A stretch of DNA of 64,000 bases, from the NCBI RefSeq assembly GCF_040954645.1, contig NC_092806.1:29227644-29291643 (forward strand), read 5' to 3'. Position numbers and translations under genes: made by a program. Position 1 is the stretch's first letter. Each line of letters opens with the position of its first letter. Below, piece after piece: positions 1 through 10,639 of the stretch. The notes beneath the pieces are model-generated. The model saw only the letters and a list, made by a program, of their open reading frames with translations. It was not told the origin of the DNA and made no database searches. Source of the DNA: Diabrotica undecimpunctata (taxonomy: Eukaryota > Arthropoda > Insecta > Coleoptera > Chrysomelidae).

Positions 1-1185
1 TTGATTTCGTTTTCTTGAGATTCATTTGCAGTCCGTACCTTTCACATGCATTGTATACATGTTGTATTATGTACTGTAGATCTTCCATGTCACTTGCAAA
101 TATGACCGTATCGTCCGCATATCTAATATTATTAATGCTATTTCCGTTGACCAAAATACCTTCCACAATATCCAATAAAGCTTCTTGAAATATCACTTCA
201 CTGTAGACGTTGAATAAGAGTGGTGAAAGTATGCACCCTTGTCGAACTCCTCTAAGTATACTTACTTCCTCTGTCAGTTCCTCTTCGACCCCTATTCTTG
301 CTTTCTGATTTTGATACAGATTCGATATAATTTGTAGATCTCTACGATCTATGTTTTGGGTCTTAAGAATACTTTAAAGCTTTTCATGTTGAACTCTGTT
401 AAAAGCTTTTTTAAAGTCTCTGAAGCAAGCATATATGTCCTGATTCATATCCAGACATCGTTGTGTCAGAAGATTGACTCCGAATAATGCTTCTCTAGTT
501 CCTAGACCCTTTCTAAAACCCATCTGTGAATCACTTATTTCTTGTTCTAATTTCATGTGGATTCTGTTATGTATAATTTTAAGGAAGGTTTTCAATGTGT
601 GGCTCATTAATGCAATTGTCCGATAGTCATTGCAATCTTTAGCATTTGTGATTTTTGGAATCGTTACAAAAGTTGAGAGAAGCCATTCTTTGGGTATGTG
701 TCCCGTCTTGTATATGAAGTTAAAAAGGTCTACCAAGACATCAATATTATCTTCATCAATTATCTTCAATAGTTCAATTGGAATATTATCGGGTCCTGGA
801 GCTTTTCTACCTTTTGTGTGTTTTATGGCATAAATAACTTCCTCTTTCATTATTTCTGGTCCAGTGATTTCTCCGTCAACTTCTAATTGTTCTACTTTTT
901 GGTCATAAAATAGGTGTTCAATGTATTCTTTCCATCTACGTAATTTGTCTTGCGTTTCAGTTATAGTGGTACCATCTGTATTTGTTAATATCCCGATTGG
1001 TTTGTTACGATTTCCTGAAATCATTTCTTTAACCTTCTTATGGGTGTTGAAAGTGTCATACCTTGCCCCACATTCATCAATTTCTCCACATTTAATGGTC
1101 ATCCATGTTTCCTTAGCTTGTTTTATTTTCTGTTTTATTTGTTTATTAATTTCTTGATATTTAATTTTATTTTTGTTTTGCCCTG
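1..1185 (-). pseudogene. LINE reverse transcriptase, 3' part cut by window edge
   Basis: Reverse-transcriptase core of a non-LTR retrotransposon, read on the minus strand. In order: a basic linker, the finger motif KAPGPDNIPIELLK, the NDYRTIALMSH block, QMGFRKGLGTREA, the palm A region FRDFKKAFNRVQHEKL, then GVRQGCILSPLLFN and the catalytic YADDTVIFAS at about 75-110. The frame is continuous but has one in-frame TAA at 374-376, just after palm A, so the copy is dead by a point mutation and not by a frameshift. It runs off the left edge before the C-terminal region. The 5' end fades near 1185 and no endonuclease is visible. The clade is probably RTE/Jockey-like, and the exact family is not resolved. 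Confidence 0.85.
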
Positions 1186-2229
1186 AGAGTGCAAATGCGA
1201 CTAAAATGAAAAAAATCGACTGAAATGAAAAAAGTTGCATCGGCTCGCTTAGAAGCTTTTGCCAACGTAAATAAACAGTTGGATTATGTTTATTCTTGTT
1301 CGAAGATTTTGAGAAGCAAATTAAAATTGTTCAATAGGAACTTATGAGATATTAAGAGAAAAAGAACGATTGCTGTGTAAATAAATATTTAGAGTATGCT
1401 TTTTCGTCCGAAGTTCAAGTTTTTCTTTTTTGTAGATTTGTAAGACGCAAATTTAAACTTTATACAGAGTGAAAAAAAATGCTACAGTATCAAAAGAAGA
1501 ATAACAACCGAGTTTTTGGAATTTATTTATTTGACTAATTTTCATGTAACTAAAGGTACTCTGTCCATCCAAAAACCGGAATAATAAATTTTCGTGATGA
1601 GAGCTCTTTCATCAAATGGATAATAGCATACTTCTTCGAAAATATTGTAAACTTAAGAGCGTAACTGACAAAATGCACGGAGCTAGACGTACCGCAGCGC
1701 TGTTGCCGATGTAAATTAAGCTGTATATGTCCCATTTGAAAGTCTAACATGTATATTATACCTACACTTATTTAAGTTCCATACCATTATCTCTTATAAG
1801 ATATCACTAGATTAAAAAAACTATGTAGAGAAGATAATGAAATACAGATTATTAAATAAAGAATCGTTTAGGACTTCCTACATTACATTACTGTATATTG
1901 AGAAAATAATAATTGGGTAGGTATATAATAGTATAAAAACGTTGAAGAATCTTTTTATATACCTAACTAATCTGATATAACCGTTGTGTTTGGTTTCATC
2001 GACCCATCAGCCTATCCCACCTTGAGAAGGTAATAACTCTATGTAGGCATATATGGCACATCGTGCGATTACCATCGCCTTATGTTCACTTACAAAAACA
2101 TCAACAATAAACATTTCTCGCCAAACGTACTCCATTATTGTGGGAGGTGTACGTACACCATGAATCTGTTGACTCACTCTGTAGAGTTACGTTTCTCCTA
2201 TTGTCAAGAGTCAGGAGAAACAGGCCGGC
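1186..2229. other. AT-rich stretch without recognisable gene
   Basis: Only short frames with no protein-family signature. A TATACAGAGTG-like MITE end lies near 1459. Nothing else is supported. Confidence 0.4.
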
Positions 2230-2445
2230 CAGCAGTCGTTAGTTAAAAGTTGTTTGTCGCAGCCCGTATTAGTTTAGTTGAAATTTGTCGTTGGTGCGCG
2301 GATATTTATATAAATAAATATAAAATAAAATTCGCTGGTGTGCCGACTTGTGTCGCCAATAAAGTGCTTTTTGTGTTATCGGAGTTGTTAATGAAAATAG
2401 TGAAGTGAACCGAAAACGTCCGGATTTAATCAGTCGGATTGTGAG
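2230..2445 (+). other. Possible noncoding first exon (5' UTR) of a host gene
   Basis: This segment is richer in G and C than its surroundings and has the look of an insect leader exon. A CAGTCGTTAG stretch near 2229 could be an initiator, and the segment ends in a good splice donor, GAG|GTAAAG, with GT at 2446-2447. It contains no long reading frame. It could join the candidate coding exon at 6162-6398 on the same strand. The start position is a guess. This is inference from composition and the donor only. Confidence 0.3.
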
Positions 2446-3380
2446 GTAAAGGGTTGTCTCCTCTTTTGTTTGTCGGAATTTCTTGTGGGTACACTTTGAT
2501 ATTCTTCCGTTCTGCACAGAAATCTGCTGTTTTAGATGAGCGATTTCTGTCTCCTTGTTCTAAATTTAATTTTATAATAACAGTTGTGAGTATTTTTAAA
2601 TTTATTTGATAGGCGCTTCAGTGAAAATATAAAATGTGCAATCTTACGATAACAAAATGTTGTAAACATTGATATGATTTATCACTTTGCATTTTGTAAG
2701 GAATTTGTGATAAACTGCAGTTTTACCCATTGTAAATAAGCTACCCCCATGAAATAGTTAATTATTTTTGTAGATATTATAAAGTATTTGCACTATTCAT
2801 TACAGTTGTTTCACTTTTAAAATCGCTGTAACATGTCGCTTCATCATCTTCATTGTCGTTATTATCTAATTGGTTTACATATTCAACTTTATTTTGTAGT
2901 TTTTTTTTGTTGGTAAGCTCTATTTGTTTAGCTGTTTGAATTCTGGTTACCATCATGGTCTATGTTCTATTTACCTTTTGCAAAAGTGAATATTACTTTA
3001 TTTCAATTTTGACATGTCTGAATGCATGTTAACCGTATTATTGGTTGTTTTCCATCACATACTTCAACTCTGCTTATGAGATTATTTTCTTATTTTGTCT
3101 GCAATGTTTCTGTCTAAACTTAAACCGTTCTTTTTCGTCTTCACAACCATTAATTGGTTTTTTAACATATTTCAATACTTTTTTTAACCTTAATTGGAGT
3201 AGTGGCTAAATGCAGTTTTAGCATGAAGTGTTCGATAGTCTGTCTCATAACTTATAGCCGGAAATGTTTAGTACATGAAATGTCTACGATTTAAGTTGAA
3301 AAAATAACAAAATAAGTAATTTTTGGAAATACTTGGGAGTATTTAATTTTGGTTCTAAGGTGCAACCGTAACCATAGGCA
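2446..3380. other. AT-rich, no gene seen
   Basis: Probably intronic sequence. No protein signature, structured repeat or RNA gene was recognised. Confidence 0.4.
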
Positions 3381-3690
3381 TAATACAAATAGACTGAGCG
3401 CTGCAATACAGACCCGTTCCCACAGTACGACAGAGAAAACTGACGCAAAGCAGTCCTGCATCTCTTTACAATGGGCCGGGTTTATCGACTGCGTGACCTC
3501 GCTGGAAATTTTATCGACCATGTGACCTTCCCTTTGGAGATTGTTTGGTAATGGGAAGGTCACATGGTCAATAAATCCTGGCTAGTAGAAAGAGATAAAA
3601 GGAGTGCTTTGCGTCAGTTTTCTCTGTCGCACTGGGGGAACAATCCTGTATTCCAACGTTCAGTGTATTTTTTTATTTGTCTATGATCGT
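3381..3690. mobile_element. Foldback MITE, copy 1
   Basis: A long imperfect palindrome. The left arm begins with AATAGACTGAGCGCTGCAAT and carries AGAGAAAACTGACGCAAAGC. The right arm carries the reverse complement, GCTTTGCGTCAGTTTTCTCT, at about 3606-3625. The middle has a second inverted pair around GGAAGGTCACATGGTC. There is no coding capacity, so this is a non-autonomous foldback element. It lies head to tail with a second copy that starts at about 3699. Confidence 0.75.
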
Positions 3691-3698
3691 AACCATAA

Positions 3699-3945
3699 AG
3701 AAATAGACTGATCGCTGCAATACAGTCGCATTTCCCCAGTGTTACAGAGAAAACTGACGCAAAGCGGTCCCTGCATGTCTTCTAGGTTTATCGACCACGT
3801 GACCTAAATGACCAATGAGAAGAGGTCACGTGGTCGATAAACCAGACCCATAAGAAAGAGATGCAGGGACTGCTTTGTATCAGTTTTCTCTGTCGCACTG
3901 AGGGAGCGCGACTGTATGACAGGAGTCAGTCTATTTGTATTATAT
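3699..3945. mobile_element. Foldback MITE, copy 2
   Basis: The same family as the copy just upstream. The left arm starts AATAGACTGATCGCTGCAAT and the right arm ends CAGTCTATTTG. The inner hairpin pairs TTTATCGACCACGTGACC with GGTCACGTGGTCGATAAA almost perfectly. The two copies are separated by only ~10 bp, and the phrase CGTAACCA occurs before copy 1, between the copies and after copy 2. Confidence 0.75.
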
Positions 3946-4032
3946 GTCTAAGACCGTAACCAGTCCTAACATAACCTGATGTAAGCAAACTTTACATAGT
4001 CATAATAAGAATTGATATAAGGTTGAATGCTT

Positions 4033-4180
4033 GAATAAATGAACTTGATCAAATAAAAGGCAGATATCGAGCACAGTTTATTAATTAAATCTTGCCCAAG
4101 TATTTTCGCTTCCTAGAGCACCTTCAGGGGTATTTCGTCAATTTTGGCCTATCCAACAATCATAGAATGTCATAAACATA
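4033..4180 (-). repeat. Dispersed-repeat tail, possibly Penelope-type
   Basis: On the minus strand this reads CCTGAAGGTGCTCTAGGAAG followed by GCGAAAATACTTGGGC. A CTGAAG...GCGAAA arrangement is common near the ends of Penelope-like elements. No RT or GIY-YIG remnant could be tied to it, so the assignment is weak. Confidence 0.25.
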
Positions 4181-4264
4181 AAATTGTACATTACACTACA
4201 CTACACAAGGACAAATAGTTTAAAATTAAAAAAAACTAGGCGAAGCTACATTATGGTTACCATA

Positions 4265-4890
4265 TGTACCATATGTAGCTGGGCATCGGGAGTGCCAACT
4301 CCTGATGAGTATTTGGGTCGTAGGCTTGTTTCAAACCTATGAATATGTTGTGGACGTCAATATTATATTCCCACGATTTGTTTCACTGTGAATAGCTGGT
4401 CAGTTGTAGATCTTCCTTGTCGAAAAACAGTTTGATATTCCCCGACAATATTTTCAGTTAATTATTGGAGCCGTTTTTTAAATATGTAAGTAAAAAATTT
4501 GTACGATGTGCACAAGAGGGATACGGCTTATGCCGTGATATTTTTCAGTTTATCCCCTTTTCTATAGATTGGGCCAATTAATCCCGGTTTTCCAGTTGCT
4601 AGGGATCTTTTCATCATTCCAAATCTAGTTTATGAGCTGTGAGCTATGAATTTATGTTCGCCACCTAATTTACATAGTTTAGAGGGGAAGTTGTCAATAC
4701 TTTTGTTATTCTTTTGTGCCCGTATTGCTTGTTTTATCTCTTCCATCTTCGGAAGTTCTATAGTTTCGCTATCTCCCTCAATGTATTGTATGTCCATGTG
4801 CAGTTTATTTTCTTGCGTTCCTAATCGAGTTTAGAAATAGGTTTTCCAGACTGACTTTTTTTTCTTGGATCGTTGGTTATTTGCTCTTCT
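4265..4890 (-). pseudogene. Degenerate LINE reverse transcriptase
   Basis: Minus-strand RT finger and early palm. Readable blocks are LPKMEEIKQAIRAQKNNKS, FPSKLCKLGGE, NWKTGLIGPIYRKGDK, AVSLLCTSYKFFTYI, GEYQTVFRQGRSTTDQLF and IFIGLKQAYDP, the last being the palm A site. Several frameshifts and stops separate them, and the catalytic YADD part is missing. Its 5' side abuts a Tc1 remnant at about 4990, so one has probably inserted into or replaced the other. The family is Jockey/RTE-like. Confidence 0.75.
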
Positions 4891-4989
4891 TGATTTATGG
4901 ATAGATTTGATCGGGATTTGTATTCTTCTCTTAACTTGTGTAGATTTTATAAGTTTCTCTTATATCGTTTTAAAGATTTTCTTTCATTC

Positions 4990-5644
4990 TTTGTATATTA
5001 CCGTTTTCGGATGGACGTTGAATCTGAATTAAGGCCTTTGCTATGTCAGCCTAAGAATGTTCAGTACAATTCATATCTGGCAAGTGAGGTGGCCGTTTTA
5101 TTTTTTTTTTTTATATTGTGTGATATTTTATTCTTCGGTTTAAGCTTATCGTGCGGTAAGGACCAGCATTATTCCCATATTATTACCAGGATTATTGCCC
5201 AAAAAAGGTGCAGTTATCAAAGCTATAATTCTGACCGGATATCTAGCTGTAGTCTTCATTTCATTCACAAAAATAATTACTTATATATAAGTTAGGGGCG
5301 CCATAAAAACATATTTCTTCCTATACGCAAAGTGACATATCACAATGTTAAGTCGTCAGTAAAAAGACAATGCCTTCAATTTTAAAAATTTCGGTTACTG
5401 CGTCCTCTTACCCATAGCAATCAGCATGCACGCTAGCTTATCTCTTAGTATAGAGTGGTGCACGTCTTCTAGTCCTTAAATTAACCCCATGGAACCTTCT
5501 AATAAACTGACCGCTGATTATATTTTCTGTAGCTTCTATAAAAGAACTGTTTAATCGTGATGCCATGAATATTCTGCTAATTTTTGCAGACGGTCTATGA
5601 AACGGTTCTTCAGAGAATGAGTTGTAGCTCATTCTCGTCCTCAT
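4990..5644 (-). pseudogene. Tc1-like transposase remnant
   Basis: DNA-binding and catalytic-domain remnants of a Tc1 transposase. The first part (5438-5644) ends in the helix-turn-helix phrase QFIRRFHGVNLRTRRRAPL, matching the Tc1 pattern TIRRRLHEVNLRARRPARxPL. Much further on, about 5020-5100, the phrase RPPHLPDMNCTEHS matches the WPxxSPDLNPIEH block that carries the third catalytic residue, followed by a stop. The middle is badly eroded with frameshifts and an A-rich run. No terminal inverted repeats were recognised. Confidence 0.6.
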
Positions 5645-6161
5645 TCATGCATATTGGCTGCAATTTTCGCTCTTGAAGTCGGTTTCTTTATCCAATAAAT
5701 CAATTAATTAAGTTATACAGTTTCTATCGATGTAGTAGTATATTTTTAATACGCTACTGAATCCACTGAATAAAAATGTCTATCGAACCAAACATAATCG
5801 GACTGATGGCCAGTATTTTATTTTGTGAAAATACTCTACAAACCTTATAATATTGTAGGAAATAATTGTAACCAGTAAATGCAAAGTATTTATGTAATAA
5901 AAGCAACTAATTTTTGAATCAATCGTGACGTATTGTAAGAGTATTGAGCTACTTCAGGAATCGAGTCAGTTACTTTATCAAAGAAATTGTTTTTTTCGGT
6001 TTGTTAAAAAAAAGGAGGAAATGAGAAAAGAATATATTATAGAAAGTCCTATCTTGCCCTCTAACTTATAACAGTTCAATACAGGTGGAATTAATTATAA
6101 AGCATGGAATTCTTTTTTAATATATTATATTTTTTAATGCTTTAATTAATTCCCTATTCAG
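5645..6161. other. AT-rich, likely intron with splice acceptor at its end
   Basis: No gene seen. The right end is pyrimidine/AT-rich and closes with TTCCCTATTCAG (AG at 6160-6161), a plausible 3' splice site for the next exon. Confidence 0.4.
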
Positions 6162-6398
6162 TTTCCACCTCTGATCGAAATGACGCGCGTGTTAAACGAA
6201 AATGTTGTGAGCAACCGATAGCGTGTTTCTGTGTGCACTTACGTGATTAAAGGAATCATGAAACCTCTTTGACTATGCACTTGGACATGGACTATCGTCA
6301 CAGGAAATCTTTGGAGCCGAATAGGCCCGTGAGGAAGTCGAGTTTTAGACGTGTGTACGAGGCTTACGATCGTGTTCGCCAGTTGTATTTCACTGAAG
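6162..6398 (+). CDS. Candidate host-gene exon with start codon
   Basis: The acceptor CAG at 6159-6161 and the donor GAAG|GTACAG at 6398/6399 bound a 237-bp segment that is clearly GC-richer than its flanks. An ATG at 6275 opens 41 codons plus one base: MHLDMDYRHRKSL, then a basic stretch RPVRKSSFRRVYEAYDRV, ending RQLYFTE. Unspliced reading stops at 6440. Two upstream ATGs give only short frames. The exon ends in phase 1, which fits the exon at 52005-52080; the join would create an Asp codon. No signal peptide or known domain is recognised. The alternative is a chance frame, but the composition and splice phases argue for a real gene. Confidence 0.55.
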
Positions 6399-6644
6399 GT
6401 ACAGTAAATGCTTTTGGTTTGAGAGTGCGCTATGAAAAGTAGAAATAATAGTGCTTTGTGACTTGATTTTGCTTTAAAATCGCATATTGCATTCTAAATC
6501 AGTTGGAAGTTGTAGACTGTGTAGGTATGTTAAATCTACTAATAAGCCAGAAACTCCTTTTACTAAGTCATACTGTATCTATGTGTTCCATATATTTGCT
6601 TTTACGTTTTTTTTTCAATTATATTTAACTAGCGGACCAACTCG

Positions 6645-7100
6645 ACAGTTTTTTAAATGAAATTTTTATTTTGCGAGAAAAATATACAATATATACAATG
6701 ACCGGAAGTAAAAATATTTTTATCAATAACTCAAAAACTATAAATGATAATTTCGTGAACTTACATTTTTGAACTCTACGTTGAATTCTCTATTGATTTG
6801 ACTAATAAAAACAAAACCGGAAGTCGACCTCAAAACCGGAATGCAATTTTTAGTTCATCAAATGTCGACATGGATATCATTTAGCAGTTAATTTTGCATG
6901 CTGATCACGAATCCGGTGTCAGATTTGCTCTATCTTGACGTTTTATGCGCGTTTCGGGTCACTTCCGGTGTCGGATCGTAACCGGAAGTACATATTTAGA
7001 TTCGTCTCGACGAGACCTTTAGATCCATATATACATTGTGGGGTCTAAAACTTAAAGTAAATTTTTAACTTCCGGTCATCTCAAAACCGGAAATGAATTT
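6645..7100. repeat. Cluster of ACCGGAAGT motifs
   Basis: The 9-mer ACCGGAAGT or its reverse complement occurs at 6701-6709, 6816-6824, 6961-6969 (reverse, partly diverged at its last base context), 6981-6989 and 7068-7076 (reverse). There are further near copies, ACCGGAA, at about 6834 and 7086. This is far more than expected in AT-rich DNA. The motif matches the classic ETS-family site, but the cluster may simply be part of a repeat family. Confidence 0.45.
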
Positions 7101-7209
7101 TTGTACCAAAAGTATATCTTGACAATCTCATACGTAATACTAATAATATTCCGAAAAAATATTTTAATTATCTAATATGGTTTTTGAGTAAAGTGGTGGA
7201 CAAGAAAAG

Positions 7210-8222
7210 AGCTTAGCGTTTTAGTATATAAGATTTGTTTTCATAGTATCCTACTTTTGATACATTCTGATGCATCTAATAAATAAATTGCTACATACCT
7301 CAAATTTAAAAATTCCCGTCAATGATGTCATGAACTGCTGCCATGGAGCTTTGCGCGTGTAGAAAATTAAGATTCTTTCATCTTTCATGCAGAAGTGGCA
7401 CACTCAAGTTTGTAGCTTTAGTTGTTTTTCAGATATTTTAAATTTACCCAGTGTCTAAAATCGCTTATTAATTACAAAAAAGTCAATAACGCCAGAACGG
7501 TAACACTTAGATCGAGTGTATGCTCAAGAGAGTACCCCAGAATTCAACGAGAAATTGAAAAATGTGATGCAAATCAAATAACGAAGTTGGAGCCTATTTC
7601 CGGTATAACCGGAAACAACATATTTAACAATATTTTCATTAAAAAGTTCACTATCGAAAACCTGTGCAGTTGAATTTTTAGGTCTCAATCCGTTTAGATT
7701 GGCAGATAGGTCTAATAGACTACTCACCATCAGACACCCTATTTATATAAATATATCAGTCAAATATACGAATTGCTATCGACACATTTAACTTCATATC
7801 AGTCAAATTTTAAAGATATTTTCTTAAAATAATTTCTGAATTTATTAGATTACCCCGTAAACAAGAAATATAACAAGTAATCTTCCGCATTAGAAAGCAG
7901 GCCTTGGGGCAAAAATGCTGGTGATGGGTTTACATATCTAAGGTGATCAGTTTACGGATATCCAAAGAGTGCCGGTGATCAGTTTGACATATCTCGGTGG
8001 GTCTAATAATTTTACGGGCGGGCTTAGGAATACTTTTTTATACAAAGTTTTGTTTCCTTAAAAGTAATGTACCTATGCTTTACATCTACTCATTTTTTTT
8101 TGTCTCTTGTTCTAATACACTAATAATAATTCCGATACATAATCCTTCTATGATTTGAAATTTACATATAGTATAAAAACAACAAGAACAAAAAAAATAT
8201 CTTTAAACATAAATAAAACATT
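7210..8222. other. No gene seen
   Basis: AT-rich. Two more CCGGAA/TTCCGG motifs occur near 7598-7613, and a loose repeat of GTGATCAGTTT occurs near 7945-7990. Nothing codes convincingly. Confidence 0.35.
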
Positions 8223-8769
8223 GTGTCGCTGATGGACTTATTTTCGTGCCATATCTTTCACACACACCCAAAAAAAAGAGCTCTCTCGGAGATGAAAGAC
8301 AATAAATCCACTGGAGAAGATGGTATAGTAATAGAACAAATCAAAGAAGGAGGAAAAACGTTTATAAATGTGTTGAAAAATATTTTCAATGCTTGTTTGA
8401 CAAGAGGTGTAAACCCCTCCCAATGGCAGAATGCAATAATTACCGTAATGCACAGAAAAAGTGGTATTTCAGACCTAAAAAAACTACCTACTCTCGCATA
8501 TTGCTCTCCCATACATACAAAATATTCATGGATATAATAACAAAACGATTTGTGGACAAACTGGACAGTTACCTTGTGAACAGACTGGGTTCCGCTCCAG
8601 ATACGGAACAAATGATCACATATAAGTTATTATAACGCTAATAGAAAAGTGCACTGAATGCAAAAAGCCTATCTTTCTTCAAGCTTATCTATTCGTAGGT
8701 TATGAAAAGGCCTTTGATACTATAGATTATCATAAAATGCTTCGAGTATTGGCTGACTGCCTCATCGAC

Positions 8770-9089
8770 TACCGATATATTGCCTTGATTAAGAGTATCT
8801 ATGAAACTGGTAGAGCTTGTGTCCGACTTCATGAAGATACCAAAAAGTTCCGAATAGAACGTGGAATTAGACAGAGTGGTACTAGCTCTCCAAAACTGTA
8901 GCTGTACTCGAATATACGTTCAAGCAAATGGTACGAGAGGTTAATATGGGAATTAATATAAATGAAGAGGATCTGAACCACCTAAAATTTGCCGATGACA
9001 TCGTTATATCTGTAACGACTTGATAAAGCTACAAAAATGCTTGAAACGCTCTATGGAGTATCAAAAACAATTGGTCTTAAAATTAACAC
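8770..9089 (+). repeat. 320-bp direct duplication, copy 1
   Basis: Part of the LINE RT, from just before ACCGATATATTGCC to AAAATTAACAC. It appears identical, base for base as read by eye, to 9512-9831, including the same disabling mutations. Confidence 0.85.
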
Positions 9090-9511
9090 GCCTGTATTTA
9101 ACAATGTCAAACATATGTCATATGTTTAACCTGAAAATTGGTAGGTCCAAAACTGTCAGATGAAGGCAGTAGGTGTCGCGTCAGTCACGCACGGAGCGAA
9201 TACATGTTTTCCTCAAAATCTAAGTTTCAGAAGAAGATTTAATTTATGGGAATTTTATAATGGGCGGGAGCCAGTTCATGTATGGGTTTGGGAGCCAGTT
9301 CGTGTCAGATTAAAGTGATTTTATAGAGTTCGGGAGCCAGTTAAGTGGCCGAAGTAAACTGCATAAAATTCAATTTGTTTCAACAATTTTAAAAAGAAAT
9401 GATTCTATTATTTGTCAATTAGATTTACAAAAAATTTCATTGTACTTTTTAATAATAATTACAATTTTAAATAAACATTCTTTCCTAATTTTATCATAAA
9501 CCGAAACTGAT
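9090..9511. mobile_element. Insert between the duplicated LINE segments
   Basis: A 422-bp insert. From 9224 onwards it is nearly identical to 18389-18668, including three copies of GGGAGCCAGTT and the AACAATTTTAAAAAG stretch. The first ~134 bp are unrelated to that copy. It has no coding capacity. It looks like the end region of the MULE-like element seen at 16.6-18.7 kb. Confidence 0.65.
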
Positions 9512-9831
9512 TACCGATATATTGCCTTGATTAAGAGTATCTATGAAACTGGTAGAGCTTGTGTCCGACTTCATGAAGATACCAAAAAGTTCCGAATAGA
9601 ACGTGGAATTAGACAGAGTGGTACTAGCTCTCCAAAACTGTAGCTGTACTCGAATATACGTTCAAGCAAATGGTACGAGAGGTTAATATGGGAATTAATA
9701 TAAATGAAGAGGATCTGAACCACCTAAAATTTGCCGATGACATCGTTATATCTGTAACGACTTGATAAAGCTACAAAAATGCTTGAAACGCTCTATGGAG
9801 TATCAAAAACAATTGGTCTTAAAATTAACAC
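9512..9831 (+). repeat. 320-bp direct duplication, copy 2
   Basis: Second copy of 8770-9089. The LINE reading continues from here into the C-terminal region, so this is the copy collinear with the rest of the element. Confidence 0.85.
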
Positions 9832-10337
9832 TTCAAAGACAAAATTTATGACCACCTTGTAATCAGCGATAAAATTCAGATTGAAAGCCATTGCATCGAC
9901 CATGCAATAGCTTATAAATATCTAGGGCATGAGATTCGCTTAGGCCGAGATAATCAGACAACTGAAATATAAAGAAGGAGGGGTCGCACTTGGGCTGCCT
10001 TTGATAGATTGAACAATATTTTCAAGTCTAATATTCCAGTCTGTTTAAAAAGATTCTGAAATGGCGACCAAGACAAGAGACATACCGAAACAGAGGATGA
10101 CCACCGATTAGATGGACGGATGAGCGCATCACCACAAGTTGAATGCAAGAAGCTCAAGATAGAACTATCCCGGAAAATTTTAGGAGTGGACAAACATAGC
10201 CTAGTTGATGATGATGTTTAACTATATTTTATACCAAAAGTTCAATGTTGGTTACTGCAATAATGCCTGCTATGGTTATGGTGCTTTAAAGATTTTTTAA
10301 TAGATATATTGTGGATATATAGTTTTAACTGTTAAGA

Positions 10338-10634
10338 ATGTCCTGGATTGATCATCGCACTAACGTATCGATATTAGAACAACTTAAAGTAAAGGATAGA
10401 TTGCTTGAACAAATACAACAAAAATATTTGCAGTATTTTGGACACATTGTTAGAAGAACAGGTACGATGGAAAAACTGATAGTCGAGGGTAGAGTTGAAG
10501 GAAAGAGACCTAGGGGAAGATCTCCAAGCCGTTGGGTAGATCAAACAAAAATATTGATTAACCAAGGATTACATGAAGCCGAACAACTAGCCCAGGACAG
10601 GGAAGGATGGAGGAAAATCCTGAAAAAACTGTAA
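10338..10634 (+). pseudogene. LINE ORF C-terminal fragment
   Basis: An open 98-residue frame matching the C-terminal tail of LINE polyproteins: SWIDHRTNVSILEQL, the YFGHIVRR block, the basic GKRPRGRSPSRWVDQ motif and QDREGWRKIL. The stop is followed by AGGAGGAGGAG. This is a severely 5'-truncated insertion of a family different from the one just upstream. It lacks RT and endonuclease, so it has no function of its own. Confidence 0.75.
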
Positions 10635-10639
10635 AGGCC

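Larger units (their letters stand above)
8270..10215 (+). pseudogene. RTE-like LINE reverse transcriptase, split by an insertion
   Basis: Plus-strand RT: MKDNKSTGEDGIVIEQIKEG (fingers), VNPSQWQNAIITVMHRKSG, a palm A remnant VGYEKAFDTIDYHK near 8697, IRQSGTSSPKL, and HLKFADDIVISVTT near 8980. After an insert at 9090-9511 the text restarts, then continues to a C-terminal part with YKYLGHEIRLG, RTWAAFDRLN and RGRPPIRWTDERITT, ending in a GATGATGATG tail near 10205. There are many stops and frameshifts. It is related to the better-preserved element at 24470-27000. Confidence 0.75.

Noticed and set aside
4100..4180. CTGAAG...GCGAAA on the minus strand as a ribozyme.
   Set aside because: The core reads CTGAAGG, not CTGATGA, and no stem II flanks the GAAA.
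5438..5644. Histone-like basic protein, because of its Arg-rich end.
   Set aside because: The RRFHGVNLRTRRRAPL pattern fits a Tc1 transposase helix-turn-helix better, and the downstream DDE remnant agrees.
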